64,000 nucleotides of DNA. Source: Volvox africanus. Its lineage: Eukaryota; Chlorophyta; Chlorophyceae; Chlamydomonadales; Volvocaceae. The position numbers were made by a program, and so were the translations under genes. The notes under the pieces are model-generated. The model ran no database searches. It saw only the letters and a list, made by a program, of their open reading frames with translations, and had not been told where the DNA came from. Shown piece by piece: positions 41,001 to 53,690 of the stretch. The stretch is taken from positions 3,968,001 through 4,032,000 of the forward strand of contig BSDZ01000008.1 of NCBI GenBank assembly GCA_030268105.1. The letters are read 5' to 3'. How positions within the stretch are numbered: position 1 is the stretch's first letter; every line of letters begins with the position of its first letter.

Positions 41001-41755
41001 CGGGCACAGGAAGAGGGTTGGGGGAGAAGAGAGGAGAATATCAGTGGGTGATATTTCGTGGGCGCATTTTGTGAGTGACGGTATCTTAAAACATAGGCCG
41101 GTTGTCATGCGCGTCTTCCAGACGTACATTGCCGCTCCGAGAGTCGAGCATGATGTGTGTAGGGCAAGATGCAGCTCAACTTGGCACAGAAAAGTTTGAC
41201 GTCACACGGACCTGTCGGCTGGCGACGAAGCGGCCGATGTTCCACTCCGGTTGGTCCTCCGCACAAAACTTGGCCTCGTACCATTTGTGACGATCTTTGC
41301 CCTGTATCAGATCCTGAAAACACGCAATAGGTAACAAAGGATAGATCATGAAGGAAAAACTGGGATTACTGGAGGAATTGCAACTATGGCTCGCTATAAT
41401 TCTGCATAATGTGCCATGTAAGATGGGTAACCCAAATGAGGAAGGACCTTGAAGAGGGAGATCCACGGGGGTAAGCGTGCTGGTGGTATTAGTGTGCCTG
41501 ACGATTTACGCACCCGTCTGAACTTAAGCCTCAGGTTGTGGCTTTGTAAGCAGAAAGTAGTATAAAGGCTATATGAGTCAAAGTCCGCTTACATCCTCGT
41601 CAATTTCCACGGGTCCAGCTCGAACTGCTACAGTGCTCGCTCTTCCAGCCCTCCTTGAGGATCTGTTGTGGAGAGGGAGTATCAATTCTCGGGTCCTCGA
41701 AAATAGATGGCGCAACCAACACAGGCTTCGCGTGATTCCTAGGGCCGAAGAGCGC
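38050..41755 (-). CDS. Oxidoreductase resembling ferredoxin-NADP reductase (pKIWI502-like), probably plastid
   Basis: Appears to be a flavin/NAD(P)-binding two-domain protein of the ferredoxin-NADP reductase superfamily; substrate unknown. Exons on the minus strand: 41755-41593 (5' border uncertain), 41313-41212, 40946-40832, 40755-40634, 40407-40348, 40118-39972, 39673-39557, 39319-39224, 39018-38955, 38647-38602, 38233-38050; about 404 residues. Seen: an Arg/Ser-rich leader like a transit peptide, YKAAGQRASLRI, YLLPIAVASPP (where flavin-binding members have a FLAIASPP-like stretch), GPFVGTGLDL, CPTVVIFVSGRGIATCMSLL in the nucleotide-binding position, AFKDRFEEWEKLG, and AVILTGGDAEAEKEALEVCK near the end. 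The classical GxGxxP is replaced by GRGIAT. No ATG is seen in the first exon's frame, so at least one upstream exon is missing. The family call is moderate; exon chaining is stronger. Confidence 0.7.
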
Positions 41756-42339
41756 CTGTTGACAAAACTTAATCCTCGTACCGGTTGCGATTCAGTTCCC
41801 GTCTGAGTGATGATGGATTTCCAAACGGTTGATTCCGCTGTAAGCAAGCCGTGGGAACGGAGGGGTGAACCTCCGCTGGGGTTCGTCTGCCAAGACCGGA
41901 AAACAAGGGCGCACCTGTCCCGTCCACCCTAGGCAACGGTGGATGCTATGAACAATCATCTTGCTCCTATCGTGGCGGCGATCACGATAAATTAAGTGTG
42001 CGAAAGTATTGCCGAGCGTATCGGCGAGATATTGCGGCGTCCCAGCGACAGCGAGATCACCCAAAGCGTACGTCGGCCTAGATCTCTTTGAGCAAAGTTA
42101 TAAATAATTAATATAAATGGCGGCATGCGATAGGGCCGTGGTCGCTGTTGGGTATTCCGCCAGTTGATGACCGAGGCCCTTTTTCAGTTATTTCCGATGG
42201 CAGCAGCCCTTTTCCCCGAAACTATCCCACACGCGCTACCTCGAGATGTACCAACATACCATAAGCACTGCATAACAACGTAAAAATAACTACTGATTTC
42301 CATGTGCGATAACAACTGATTTCTCCTTTATTTAGGAGC
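41756..42339. promoter_or_regulatory. Divergent upstream region of oxidoreductase (-) and F-box gene (+)
   Basis: About 580 bp between head-to-head genes. It should hold both promoters and the missing first exon of the oxidoreductase. A TTTATTTAG acceptor-like string just before the F-box ATG suggests an intron in that gene's 5' leader. Confidence 0.35.
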
Positions 42340-45300
42340 ATGAGGTCAGCCATGGAGACGGTTGCAGGATTACCGGAGTTAACCCCACAGTGCTTAGAAC
42401 ACATAATTAGGTGAGTGCATTATCCGATCATTGGGGCTCGGACGACAGCCGGCCTCGCTATAAACATCTTGCACGTCTCCGCGCCTTCAACCTCGTATTT
42501 TATGCCTCGCTTGCAGCCACTTAGAGCCGCGTGATGCCTTGCGCGTGGCATGCGGGCAAAAGCTCTGGCACGACCTTGTAGTGAACGATGAGCAGCTCTG
42601 GAAACGGCATCTAGTAGAGGAGCTGGGGATCAGTGACAAGCAGGGTGTTGATGGCAGCGTAAGGAGAAGTTCCTGGTGAGGAGAGTGTGATTGTGACACG
42701 TCGGAACCCCGGGTTACAGGTTCGCAAGGTGACACCAAAGTACCAAACTCGTACGAGGGCTCCCGCCCCTTCAAGTCAGGAATCCCTGCCAAGCTCATCG
42801 CTTTATATTGTAATGAAAAATTTCACGCAGGGATGCTTATGCAAACTGGCGGCAAGCATTCAGCACGGAGTACTGGCCATACCTTGGTCGTGCTGTCAAA
42901 GCATGGAGCCAGATCAAGGTGCGATATTTATCATTGTACCACAGTACTGATGGGATGAGGAAACCTGGACAAGTTATAATGCGGGGGGAAGCGGGATGCG
43001 CCAGGTGCTTACTGAGGCATCTGAGAGAGAAGCGGGTATGATTAGAAAACGATTTTCATATACGGCCTCTGCACCGGCCGTTGGTCCTCCACCAGTACCA
43101 TTGTGCCTTTCCTCACACTCAATTGCCAGCAACAGGACAACCCACGTCCGTAATTCCTTCTCCTGCCCAGGGCTGGCTAGCTGCCAATATGCCGGAAATC
43201 CTGGCGACCATACGAGTGAGGACTTGGCTGGATGTTGCTGCTTGCGATCGTGGTGGTCAGAGTGGGTTGCAGCTGGGAAAGTGTGATTAAGGGTTGATGG
43301 CGCCTACGCAGGCATGACTGCAACGGACCGCCTTGCAGGTTAAAGGCCGCTTGTGTGTCCCGACAGGGTTTGAATACTGTCTCCAGCCGGATGCATGACA
43401 GTTCACAAGAGTGATGCACAATATGTTGTGTGCGGCTCGTCAGATGCGGTTATATAGGACTGCATCGCGGGAGTATGTCGCAGCAGCAGGAACGGCATCT
43501 AGCCAGCTTCGCGGTGTTGTTGGCCATGTTCACATAGGGGGCCTTAGTGTGTTGCATCGATTGCTGTAGAAACGTAATTTGGGGCCTGTTATGTGCGTGT
43601 CATGTTTTCGTTTCTAACGGAAAGCTCGCCTCTTAACATGTGGTCATATTCTTGCAGCCGGGCTTGAGTGAGGCGGAGGTGGTGCAGGTGGAGGCAGATA
43701 TGGGCCTTACACTGCCGCCCGCACTCAAGGTCTTGCATCGGTGAGGGTTACTAGTACCCGGCGTTGCAGGTAACGACGCACTTGAAAGCGTCTTCGTCCT
43801 TCTATGCTGTGTATGCTGAGCTTAGTAAATCCTGTGATCAAAGCACAACGTTTAAGTGAAGTATGAAGCATGGCTATCTTGTAATTAGACGCCAACACAG
43901 CCGCCTGGCCTTTTGTGCGCGCGCCTTTAATATTCCGCTCCCCTCCCCGATGTGCCGCCTCTCATGGGACTAAATGTCCACGCAACAGCCTGCATGATGG
44001 ACAGGACCTGTTCAGTGACGCCGCGCTTGAACGGCGAATCCGGAACAAGGGCGTCCACGGTGATGTGGGCGCGGAGCTTGAGCCCCACGCTAATGTGGGT
44101 CCGGAAGCCATGGCGCGATCTATCTTCTGCGGCCTGTTTGGCGGCTACGCAGTTTATGATCACCGAGTGGTGGCCCGGATGCTGCCCCTGCGGCGCGCAG
44201 CGCTGTGGCGGGCCGAGATGCTGCGGAAGCTAGCGCAGCCTGGGCGGGGCTTGCCGGACGGCCAGGTGTGTGTGTGTGTGCACGTGGGTGATGGAGAATG
44301 ATGGGGACGCGCTGTATAGGTCACATCCTGGGTTTGGGCATTATTGGGCTTTGAGAGCAGGTTGACGGATTACGACAAGGTCTTGGGAATTTTTTGTTTA
44401 TCATACCGCAGAATGCGGAGCACGCAGCTGCATGGTAGCGTGGCTTTGCTGCCTTCGCCTCGGCGCTGCTGATTTACCCCAAGGCTCAGTCCCGCTGCGA
44501 TTGCTTATGGTGGCGCGATTGCTTACACCGTCAAGACAACCAGGTAGCCTTGTAGCTCCGCCGGCTGCCCCAGCTCACTGTGCGCCTCTGTTTCCACCAC
44601 CGCCTGGACCTTCCCTTCGTCCTCTTTACGCAGCCTTTCCTTGAGTGTCAGATGCGTTTCCCCCGTGCCTTGCCACCGTACTTTACACGTGATTCGCTTC
44701 ATCGGCCCTCGGCATGGCACCTGGTGACCCCGTTTCCAGCACCCAAATCCATCCTTGTGCACCAGGATCGTCTATTGCCGATAGCTTGTTCATTCAATTT
44801 ATATGACAAAGTGCTTATGGCGGACGTGGTCGGCGGCGGCCTGTCAGTGGCCAGGTTGGAACCCGGCCAGTTTGAGCTGTGGGATGCCGTACCCAGGGCA
44901 GGTAGGCTGTAGGCCGGGACGGAGGGAGGGGCAGGAGCCCATGCGGGCGTGGCAAGGAACGGCGGAAGAAATTAAGGGTCCGGATGAAACGTGCGCGGCT
45001 TGCAGACAAAAGGAAGGCATGGAGTCTGTGGGTCGACAGCGGGATGAAGGGCTGAGGGTATTGAGCTGAGCTGAGCTGAGCTGAGCTGAGCTGAGCTGGA
45101 CAACACCAAGAGATCCCAGGGTACGAGCTCCGTTTTGTCCCCTTGCTCTGCAAGACGGCATCTCCCACGTCCCTCCCTTGGCCACCTGGATCAAACCCTA
45201 GACACAAGGGATGGTCCGCTTCGCTGGTTTGAGGAGTACGGCCGACGGTTGGCGAGCGGCTGGTATGAGGTAAGCGTTCAACTTATGAAGTTTGGCGGGC

Positions 45301-47043
45301 GATTAAGAAGATCGGGACGAAAATCTAGCAAACTGTGGTGCTATGCGCTGCTCAGACAGCTCAGGCGCAGCCGAAGCGACGTGCACAACGAAGGTGCATG
45401 TTAGCGGAGTAGGTTTATTTGGAGCCATGTTGTGGAGGCGTACAACCCTCTAGCCTTAGGTAATTTGGAGTGCGCTTTGCAATGGGAATAGTCCTGAATC
45501 CCTTGAATAATCGCTGGAAACGCCCGCGGAAGCTGCGATTGATTGGATGCTTGGCGGGCGAAATTCATCCTGTCGCTGGGTCGCCTCTGCCCTCTGCCTG
45601 GCGTTATCGCTGCAAACCCTCTTCTCGCGCCGCTTCCCGGGGATTGAGATACTCATTCCTCCTTGGGAATGGCGCATCGTCGTGAGGCGCACTACACCTA
45701 GAAGGACACAACACCTTCAAGACAGCCTAACAGTACTTCTGCCACTCCTTAAACTTGCTCGACCATAACGTTTTTCACAACGTTTCTCTCAGTTGCATCC
45801 GTCCGTAACCTGCCCTGTGCCTGGCAGGCAAGCGTCTTGGACAACCAATATTCCATGTTGAGCCGTGGGATCAGCCTGTTCCCAATGAGGCCGCCAGGCC
45901 TGGTCGAGGCAGTCACAATGGGCGTGCAGGTGCGTTGTATGTGGAGGCGGTTGGGGCGGATCGTGAAAGGTATGATCACTGCACATGTATGGCGGCATAT
46001 CAAGGTCTGGTCTTCTGGTGGGCAGTTCGGCAATGCTTCCGCATCTTCGCTTTTGCTCTGTGCCTGCCAGTGATATCCCACATAGTCTGCAGCATGCATT
46101 TCTGGTGACAGATTTCCTTACAAAAATGTCAAACAAGCCGCGTGTCCTTCGTCAAGCATTGCTCTGAGGGCTGATCATTCCCAACAGTCCATCTCCTACC
46201 ATCTTTATCTCGGCCACTACCTATAAGCCACCTTCCCTTCGGACTGCACCACTTGCAGGTTCGCGCCAGTGTTGTGTTCGTTCCGGAATACAAGGTTCAG
46301 GATGGCCATCTGTTTGCCTACTCCATTCGTTTCAGCCTATTGGAGGGCTGGCCATTACAGCGTTGCCAGCTGGTGCGGCGGCACTGGGTCATTCAGCCTG
46401 AGCCCGGAAGGGTGGAGACGGTGCGTGCCCTCACGGGAGAAGCGAAGGGGTCAGGGTGGCCCGCAGTGGAAATCCGTTACCATGGCAGCCGGGGAACGCA
46501 CCCGGTTATCCTAAGTTCCTGAGCTCCACCTTAACCCCAGGTTTTGATCGACAGGGAAGTGTCATTTGTCCGGCTGTGATGTCAGTGTTGTCGCGTCCAA
46601 GGTATCGGCTGTCCCGCACTCGCTAAGAGAACTAGTTGCACTTCCTGCTCTTCTCCTGAAAGTTTCATGCTTGCCTAGTCTTTGTAATCTCGGACGGTAC
46701 CTTTCCGCCATTCCAGCGCAATGAGCATGTTGATCTGGTAGGCAACGACCATGTTCCGTATGTTTGTGTGTCGCACTCCGCAATACGTTAATACCTTGTA
46801 ATAAAACGACTACCCGCATTGCCTTGATAGGTGGAGGGGGAGGGTGTTATAGGACTGTTCCCCATTCTGGAGCCGGATCGTCCGGAGTTCGTATACTGCA
46901 GCTGCACTCGCCAGACACCGACTCGCGGATCCATGGAGGGCAGGTTCCAGTTCATACCGGGCACTATGGAGCGGCCGGAGGGAACCCCCTTCGATGTGAT
47001 CTGCCCCACTTTTCGGTTGGATGTTCCCGATTACATCTTCTGA
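42340..47043 (+). CDS. F-box / SUKH (SMI1-KNR4) / ApaG-domain protein, SKIP16-like
   Basis: Substrate-receptor subunit of an SCF ubiquitin ligase in the plant SKIP16 family. Exons 42340-42410, 42517-42675, 42831-42918, 43171-43215, 43658-43740, 43989-44265, 44766-44901, 45202-45269, 45828-45929, 46259-46420, 46831-47043; phases agree and about 467 residues result. Seen: F-box at residues 10-65 (LPELTPQCLEHII, LEPRDALRVACGQKLWHDL, LWKRHL); SUKH-like part (GLSEAEVVQVEADMGLTLPP, LHRLHDGQDLF, LPIACSF, then RWFEEYGRRLASG); C-terminal ApaG fold (VRASVVFVPEYKVQDGHLFA, YSIRF, RRHWVI, GRVET, GEGVIG, FVYCSCTRQTPTRGSMEGRF). The ApaG glycine motif GEGVIG is intact. The target protein is unknown. Confidence 0.9.
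45063..45099. repeat. GAGCT pentanucleotide repeat
   Basis: About seven perfect tandem GAGCT copies in the F-box gene intron between 44902 and 45201. The unit contains AGCT, so both strands read almost the same word. Confidence 0.92.
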
Positions 47044-48448
47044 CAATGGTGGACGGGAAGATGGACGGATCCAAGGGTGCAGGAAAACATTTGCCAGCGG
47101 AATTATCGAAAGGACGATACGAGGAGGTGCAGAGATGAACTCACGTGCCTTGTATGTGCCATGCATTGCATAGGCTTTAACGCTCTGATAGAGTGGTTCA
47201 TATTGCACGCTCGTGTAGGGGAGATGGAGGGAATTCTTAAGCGGTTTGCAATTTTGTTAGGGGCATTGTGTCTGAGGTTCTGCGCAGCGTGATATGTGCA
47301 TACGTCTGTTCCGGAGCGACGAGCCACAAGCTTCCGGTAATGTTAGTTCTAGGACAGGCTTTATGCCACGCAGTTCAGTGTGCATCTTTTGCAGTTTCGC
47401 ATGTCGTGCACCGAAGGGCACACGTGGCCCAGCTGGGCGCGGAGCGCTAGACCTGTTGGGTTGGGGAGCAATTGGCAATCCAAATACGAAATGCAATAAA
47501 TTGTAGCTCGCATGCGTGGTCCACGGTCAGTGACTTTTGCAAACCCCCTGGCTGGGGCAATAAAGGCTTGACAAAATTAGCCAGAATTATAATTGCTCGC
47601 TCTGCTGTGCAGGTGTGTTCCGCAGAAGGTTCTGATGCCGGATATGAAAGGGAACCCCCGGATGTCCCGGTCCCTTTTTCAGCCGTTTCAAAGAAACAAC
47701 AATAGGTAATCTTTGTGTTACTTCTGACGGCCATCCTCGACGGAATGCCGTGCCGTACTTTTCCATGGTGTTGGCGAACGCCTTAAGTCGGTTTGTGCCT
47801 ACCCAAGTGGCGCTTGAGTTGCGACGTGAGTTGGATGTCGGGTGAATTGTGCTGCTTTTCCGACACGTCTATTTATTATCCTAAAAGCAAGCCGGCCTCC
47901 ATGGGCCGCGTGCGTGTCTTGTGAAGGATAGGTTCGTGCAAATTAGCGTAGCGTGCAAATTTAGGCCGCTGTAAGCAATGACGCACAAGGTAGCAATGTG
48001 AGGACGATTCTGGCACGCAACCCGTGCTGAGTCCATGGGATGTATTATACTCCATGGAAATTAAGCGGCGAAAGGAAGAAACAGAAGTACTCGGTGATGC
48101 AGTGCATCACCCAGTACTTCTGTGAGCGGAGCGCTCATGTGAGTTGGGATTCGAGTACTCGTTTCTCTCCGTTTCAGATCGGAACATACCGGACAAATAC
48201 ATGTATTCCACATGCACCATTTAGGGATTGGAGGCACACGAAAACGTTATTTGGAAATATTCGGCATGCTAGCCGTATGGCCCAGAGCTCTAGTTTGACC
48301 TTACTTTGTGAGCTGTCAACCTCCTGCCAACAGATGGATATAGTGCCGTACCCTCTCCTTACTACTGGTTCACGACGCAATGATGTAATCCTAGAAACAG
48401 CCGACCATACTGACTTTGGCTGCGATATTAACATATCTTACGTATGCC
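47044..48448. other. Intergenic region between two plus-strand genes
   Basis: About 1.4 kb with no motif-bearing open frame. It contains a long imperfect hairpin at 48081-48123 and presumably the promoter of the next gene. Confidence 0.45.
48081..48123. repeat. Long imperfect inverted repeat (11 + 7 bp stems)
   Basis: Outer arms ACAGAAGTACT and AGTACTTCTGT pair perfectly, a CGG/CCC interior loop follows, then TGATGCA pairs with TGCATCA around a single G. It lies about 330 bp upstream of the start of the 1105-residue gene. Confidence 0.9.
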
Positions 48449-51400
48449 ATGGCGGGTCGGTTTGGGCGCTCCTTCGAAGGATCTGTTCAGCCAACAGATG
48501 CTATACAAGCCTTTTGCCGACATCTCGGCGAGTTATGCGAAGTGCTTGCAGCCCCCTACAATGCTGAAGCTTTAACGCGGGCTGCCAGCAGTCAGATATT
48601 ACAGGTGGAGACGTCCTTGCCATAGGGTAAGCTCATGTCAAACGAACGTGTTAAATAGTTTAACTGCTTGCAGGGTGAAAATTGCAATGTGTTGTTGCAC
48701 AATGCCCTATATCAATGGCTTGGCGAGCGCGTGGAGCTGTCGTTGAACGATGATGACGAACCAGAGGCTGCAGCGCGACAGGCTCGCGAGTCTGCTCTGT
48801 CAAAAATCTACGCACATGACATGCTGTCTGAGTTTGTACAGGCAGTCGCTAAGACGTGCTCGAACACGGATGCCTTGGTTGAGGTGAGACACCTGCGGAA
48901 TTTGTTGCAGAAATTATGGTCATTAAATTTTTGGATGTTACACCCAAGTGTTTCGGACGCATCAAATCGGTCTTAAAAGAATGACTTATTCAACCCTGGT
49001 ACAGGCTCCTCCAGAACGCGAGAAGCATTCACTTTTGTTTGACCTTCAAGGACCGATAGATTTGCTGGGCCCTGAGGAAGTGGACAAGTTACTCGCGGAC
49101 TTGGTGAGGAATTTCCTGGAGGTTTCATGGTACGGCAGCATCAAACTCCAATCCTGACTTTATTTCAGCTGCTTGGGAAATGTGCGGAGGGGAATTTCTT
49201 CCACACACGGCCGACAGCGCTGTGACCTTAATACCTAGTGGTTTTGCCCCGCCACCCTCTCTCCGCCTTGCGGCTCCGGCTATCAACAGCTGTGCTTGAT
49301 ATGTCTATTTTTCCGGTACAGGCAAACAGCGACTCCCCAATTGCGGCTCTGGAGGCGATATCCTCAGACATCCACCTCCTGGAAGATTTATGCTTTGGAC
49401 CCACATGGCCGCAGCTTTGTGACGCGCTAGGCCGCCTGGTCTGCCTACCGGCGGCCGCTGCTGTGGGAAGCGGTGGCGCGGAGACTCCGGCCTTACAATC
49501 AGTACAGGGGACGAGTTTGCCACGGCAGCAACAGTTATTGCTGACCGTACTGCAGGAGCTGATCTCATCCAGCGCCGCAAGCTCCCCCCCGCACGCTGCG
49601 GAGCTCCTGGATGCTCTGGCGCCTTACCTGACCGCGTTGGTCATGCGCCTGGCTCTTCCGTCAGAAAGTGGAGTGACCGACGTGACCACCCCAGCATCTG
49701 GCACTGCGTGCACGCTGCTGGTGGCTGCGGCGTCGCTGGACCCGTTTGGCGTAGGCCTGACGCGGATCGCGCACCAGCTGCTGATTGGTCTTGCAATGGA
49801 ATACCACATCCTGCCGCCGGGCTGTGCAGCGCTGGCTGCGAGGGCCGTATGTGACGTGCTGCGGGCGGGGCTGGCGCGTGGTGCCCCGGCGCCAGCGCCG
49901 GCGACAGGAGCGGCTGCGGCTCCAGGGCGTGGAACAGGCTTGAGTGCAGCAGCGTTGCGGCAGGAGGACACGGTGATTGATTTATCGGCGCAAGATTTGC
50001 TTATCCTGCTGGATCCGGAGCTGCGCTGGTGGCAGCGGCTATGCTCTGCGACGCACGCGACGCAGCCCGTAGCCGATGCAGCAGCAGCAACGCAGCTGGC
50101 GGGCGCACTTGAGGCAGCGCTCGAGGCGTGGGGTTGTGTGGCTGCATCGGCGTTCGCACCGGGCGGAGACGGGGCGGCGTCTGGAGCCCGATCGTCAACA
50201 CACCTGGTGGCGTGCACGGCCTTACTTGGGGGCTTGGTCCGTGCAAATAACCTTGCCTTGTTGGCTGTTGAGCCCAGAGGCGATGGCGATGCTCATGGTC
50301 TTGACGGGACAACGCTACGAATGGTACCTCCACCAGGGCCTGCGCCAGCGGTGTCTCAGCAGCACCGGTTGCGGATCCAGCGGATGCTGGGCCACCTTGT
50401 CAACTGCTTTTGCGTTGGATTGGATAAACCGTGGTTGCTTCGGCCCACTGCACACACACCTGCAGTCGCAGCGACGGGACCCATGTTGGTGCGTACGGCG
50501 CATACAGTCGGGAATGGCACCGGCAGCGTCTTCCTGTTCCTGGCGGCCGGTGTATTGAGCTCGGCGGCGACGACGGGGATGTTATCACTCCTGGCACCAA
50601 CAGCTACAGGTACAACAGGTGCGCTTGGTCACGGCAGTATCAACACTGGCGGTGGCGGTTCATTGGTTCCAATCCTTCAGGCCATGCTACGCGCCGCAGC
50701 CATGACGGCCGCCATCTCTGGAGCCGTTGCTGGCAGCTGTACGTCACCTGTTGCGGTTCCGGAGGCGGAGGCGTGGCTAAGAGCAGCGGCGAAAGTCTTA
50801 GGTGCTGCGGTAGATTACACGGTCACTTCTGGCTCGGGGAACATCATTAGTGCAGACCGGGATGCCGGGGAACCTAGGGAGCAGCTGGGGCAGCCAGCGG
50901 CAGCGGGTGTGATGTGCGGACTGCTGCGTCACATAGCCAGTCGAGTGAGGGCCTGCGCCGCTACCGCAACCAGCGCAGCCGTATCGGAAAACTGGGCAGT
51001 GCAGGTCATCCGGGCCGCAACATCTCTAGCGGCCGCGTCATCGACGGTGGCTCTGGCGCTGAACGACCTGTACGACACGCTCCAGGCGGTGTTATCTGGA
51101 AGGGCAGCGGCGGGCCGTGCAGGGCCATTGACATCGTGGCCGAGTTCGTCGTCGCCGACACGCACGGTTGGCGCGCCGCCGATTGCCCTTATCAATCTCT
51201 TGGACAGTGCAGCGGGCTCACTGGTTGAGCACGGTAGGCGACCTGTCTCAAAGCTAGGAAGCCCATGCACGGAGACTAGCCTGGACTATGTACAGGTGCT
51301 GGCTGCGGAAGCCGTCCTGGCTTACTGCCGCACAAATTTTGCATTCTCTAGCGCCGTTACAGCGGAGCCCGCGGCGGGGCCGCCACCGCTATTGCTGCAG

Positions 51401-53196
51401 CTACCGGCGGGGCTGCAGCGGCAGGTATTCTTGGTATGTGCTGCTAGGCGACTATGTGAGGAGTACGACGGCGCTGGGTGTTGCGCAGCAGGCGCCGGTG
51501 GCAGCCGCAGGGCAACCGCTGCACTCGGCACGCGGCAAATTGCAGCAAAGCGTCGGCTGGCGCGGCAAGCAGACGCCCTGGCACGTTGCTGCTCCGCGGG
51601 AGAGCAAGCGCTGGTAGGAGAAGGTACGGCAATCGTGCAAATCCCAACAGTACCCCCATATTTCCGCGTAAAGCCGTGCTGAGGGGCGCAAGGCCGTGCA
51701 CCGTGTTATGAAGGTCTCTGTGAGTAAATTTGTCGGTTGATAGGTTGCCAGACGGGTATCAGCATGAAATAGCAGAGGAGAGTTGTATTGCGAAAGGAGC
51801 TTCCCAGCTAGGCGTGCTCCACATATGGTCGTGGCGCTAAGCCTTTCAGTGTGTGTGGATGTTTGTTTCTGGAGGCAGGCAATTATTCTTTGGCCTGCTC
51901 CGCCTGGCGACTTGGCGGCCTACACGGTCCCGACTGCTGATGCAATCATCACTGCAGGCTTTGCCAGGCGCGTTATAGAGGATGTGGCCTCGGTGCTGCG
52001 GGCTGGTGAGTACGAATCGCCGTACCTTGAGCCGCTGCCTTATGCCGACCCATTGGCGGGCCTTCAAGCCATACTCGTGGACGTGCTGTGCTGGCCGGGA
52101 CTGCTGCGGCTGCCAGAAGTGGAGGATGGGAAAGTGGAAGAGGAGGGTGCAAGTAAGCGGCAAAGTGGCGCGGCCGCGGCGGATGCGAGTGCGTCGCTCC
52201 AATCTCAGCACAGGGAAGAGGTGCTGGCATTACTGCAGGTGAGGATTGCCAGAGTCGAACCGGAGATCGAGGCTATCTTTTGCCCTGGCTCTCCGCTGCC
52301 ACCTGAATCCGTTTGGTATGCGGAAATGTCGGCGGCTTTCCGTTTGCACAAAAGCATATCCGTTGTTGCCCGTGCGCTTCTCATGTTATGTGGCCTATAA
52401 CTTGTTGGGAAGTTCTGGCAGTTTTTTCTTTTCCTTTCCAAATCTTTCCTGGCAATCATGTTCGGTGACCCGCACACGTCCCGTCACCAGGAGCTGGTGA
52501 CCTGGCTGGACGCCCGCGGAGCAGAGGGCGGGGGCCTGCCCCCGGCTGACGCGGCGGCCGTGTCCTTGCAGGCCTTCTCAGCGCTGGTGGCCGCCGATCC
52601 TTCAGCGGGGTCGGCTCTGGAGCGTGACACCAACATCGGGTATGTAACAGGGGGACGCATGGATTATATAATACAGCCGCCATATAGCCGAAACAGATAC
52701 AGCTACGGGCTTTCAGATTTGAGGTTCAAGACCTCGCGCGTAGATGGTTTCGGGTGTGAGGAGGTCTCGGACAAGTATGCAGCCGTAGGTAAGATACATG
52801 CGTGAGTCGTGATGGCGAACGCGGCTGGATCAAAGGTAGGCAATATGATCTGCGTTGTTGAATGTCTTCACCGAATGTGCACAGTTGCAACTGTCTAGTC
52901 GATGTAGTTTGTGGCAGCAGTGATGGCATGTCGAAAGCAACATGGAAGCCTGGCCCGCTGTCCGCACCCTTCACTCTGGTCCTTAGATGAGGCCCTTTGT
53001 GCTGCATAGGTGGTACCTCCAAAATCTGTGCGGAACTTTGCCGGAGAATGAGGAAGTGGGCGGTGCGATTGCGGTGATGACATCCGGTCACTGTGACGAG
53101 CGGGCCCTGCAGCAACTACCACCCCAGTCCGATATGCTGCTGGATATGGCTCGGGGAGTGCTGCGAGTGATTGTACGGCCCACGACGGCGCAGTAA
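48449..53196 (+). CDS. Unrecognised 1105-residue alpha-helical protein
   Basis: I do not recognise this gene. Exons 48449-48604, 48674-48883, 49005-49103, 49169-49221, 49330-51433, 51879-52238, 52491-52639, 53010-53196; all phases fit and end at a TAA. The N-terminus (MAGRFGRSFEGSVQP, AIQAFCRHLGELCEVL, LHNALYQWLGERVELSL, LLFDLQGPIDLLGPEEVDKL) and the C-terminus (AIILWPAPPGDLAAY, ELVTWLDARG, WYLQNLCGTLPENEEVGG, LDMARGVLRVIVRP) look conserved and helical. The 2.1-kb central exon is alanine/glycine-rich with leucine-rich helices, consistent with a HEAT/armadillo-like solenoid. No transmembrane segment or catalytic motif is evident. The donor chosen at 51433 (TTG/GTATGT) joins in frame to 51879; reading straight on would end at 51682 in low-quality sequence. 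Confidence 0.8.
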
Positions 53197-53690
53197 TCTC
53201 CAGCTCAAGCGCCGCAAGGGTTAGCCGCAGGAGGACTGTGTGCTAGTCATCGTGGCGACGAGCAAGTCGCGCTGATTATCACAGCTTAAGAAAGCATCAC
53301 TTCCAAATGCATCTGGACCTATAACACCGAGGCTGAGGCCTTCAGTATTGTGCAGGAGTCTTGAACTAATGGAATGGCTTTGAAGTTTTCGAGCGGGGGC
53401 TTCGCGCAGGATTCTGCAATGCTTAATTTTGTTGGTCGCTTCTCACGCAAAATAAGTCATATAGTCACCATATGATGTAGTAAAGTATTAGGGCGGGAAA
53501 ATTTGCAGTGCTGACGAAGCGCTGCAAAATCATATTGATGTTGAAAATTGCATTCGTTTTATACTTGAACCGGCTGACCATCAGCCTCCACCATCGTCGT
53601 ACTAACCGTAACAGAGCCTTGTGACAGTCAGCACCGTCAGGTGATGGCGAATGGCAGGGTCCGCAAACATCGGCTCAATGTGTCCTTGCC
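53197..53690. other. Intergenic region between convergent genes
   Basis: 494 bp holding the 3' ends of the 1105-residue gene and the PIG-A gene. No other feature is visible. Confidence 0.5.

Noticed and set aside
45063..45099. GAGCT repeats as a regulatory operator array
   Set aside because: They lie inside an F-box gene intron and have the perfect tandem form of a microsatellite.
49238..51682. A single 814-codon open frame as a stand-alone gene
   Set aside because: Its first 30 codons are intron-like, upstream exons join in phase at 49330, and the 3' end runs past a good donor at 51433 that joins in frame to 51879; it is one exon of a larger gene.
49305..51701. Several minus-strand open frames opposite the large exon
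   Set aside because: GC-rich coding sequence commonly leaves the antisense strand open; the translations are Pro/Arg/Ala-rich without domains.
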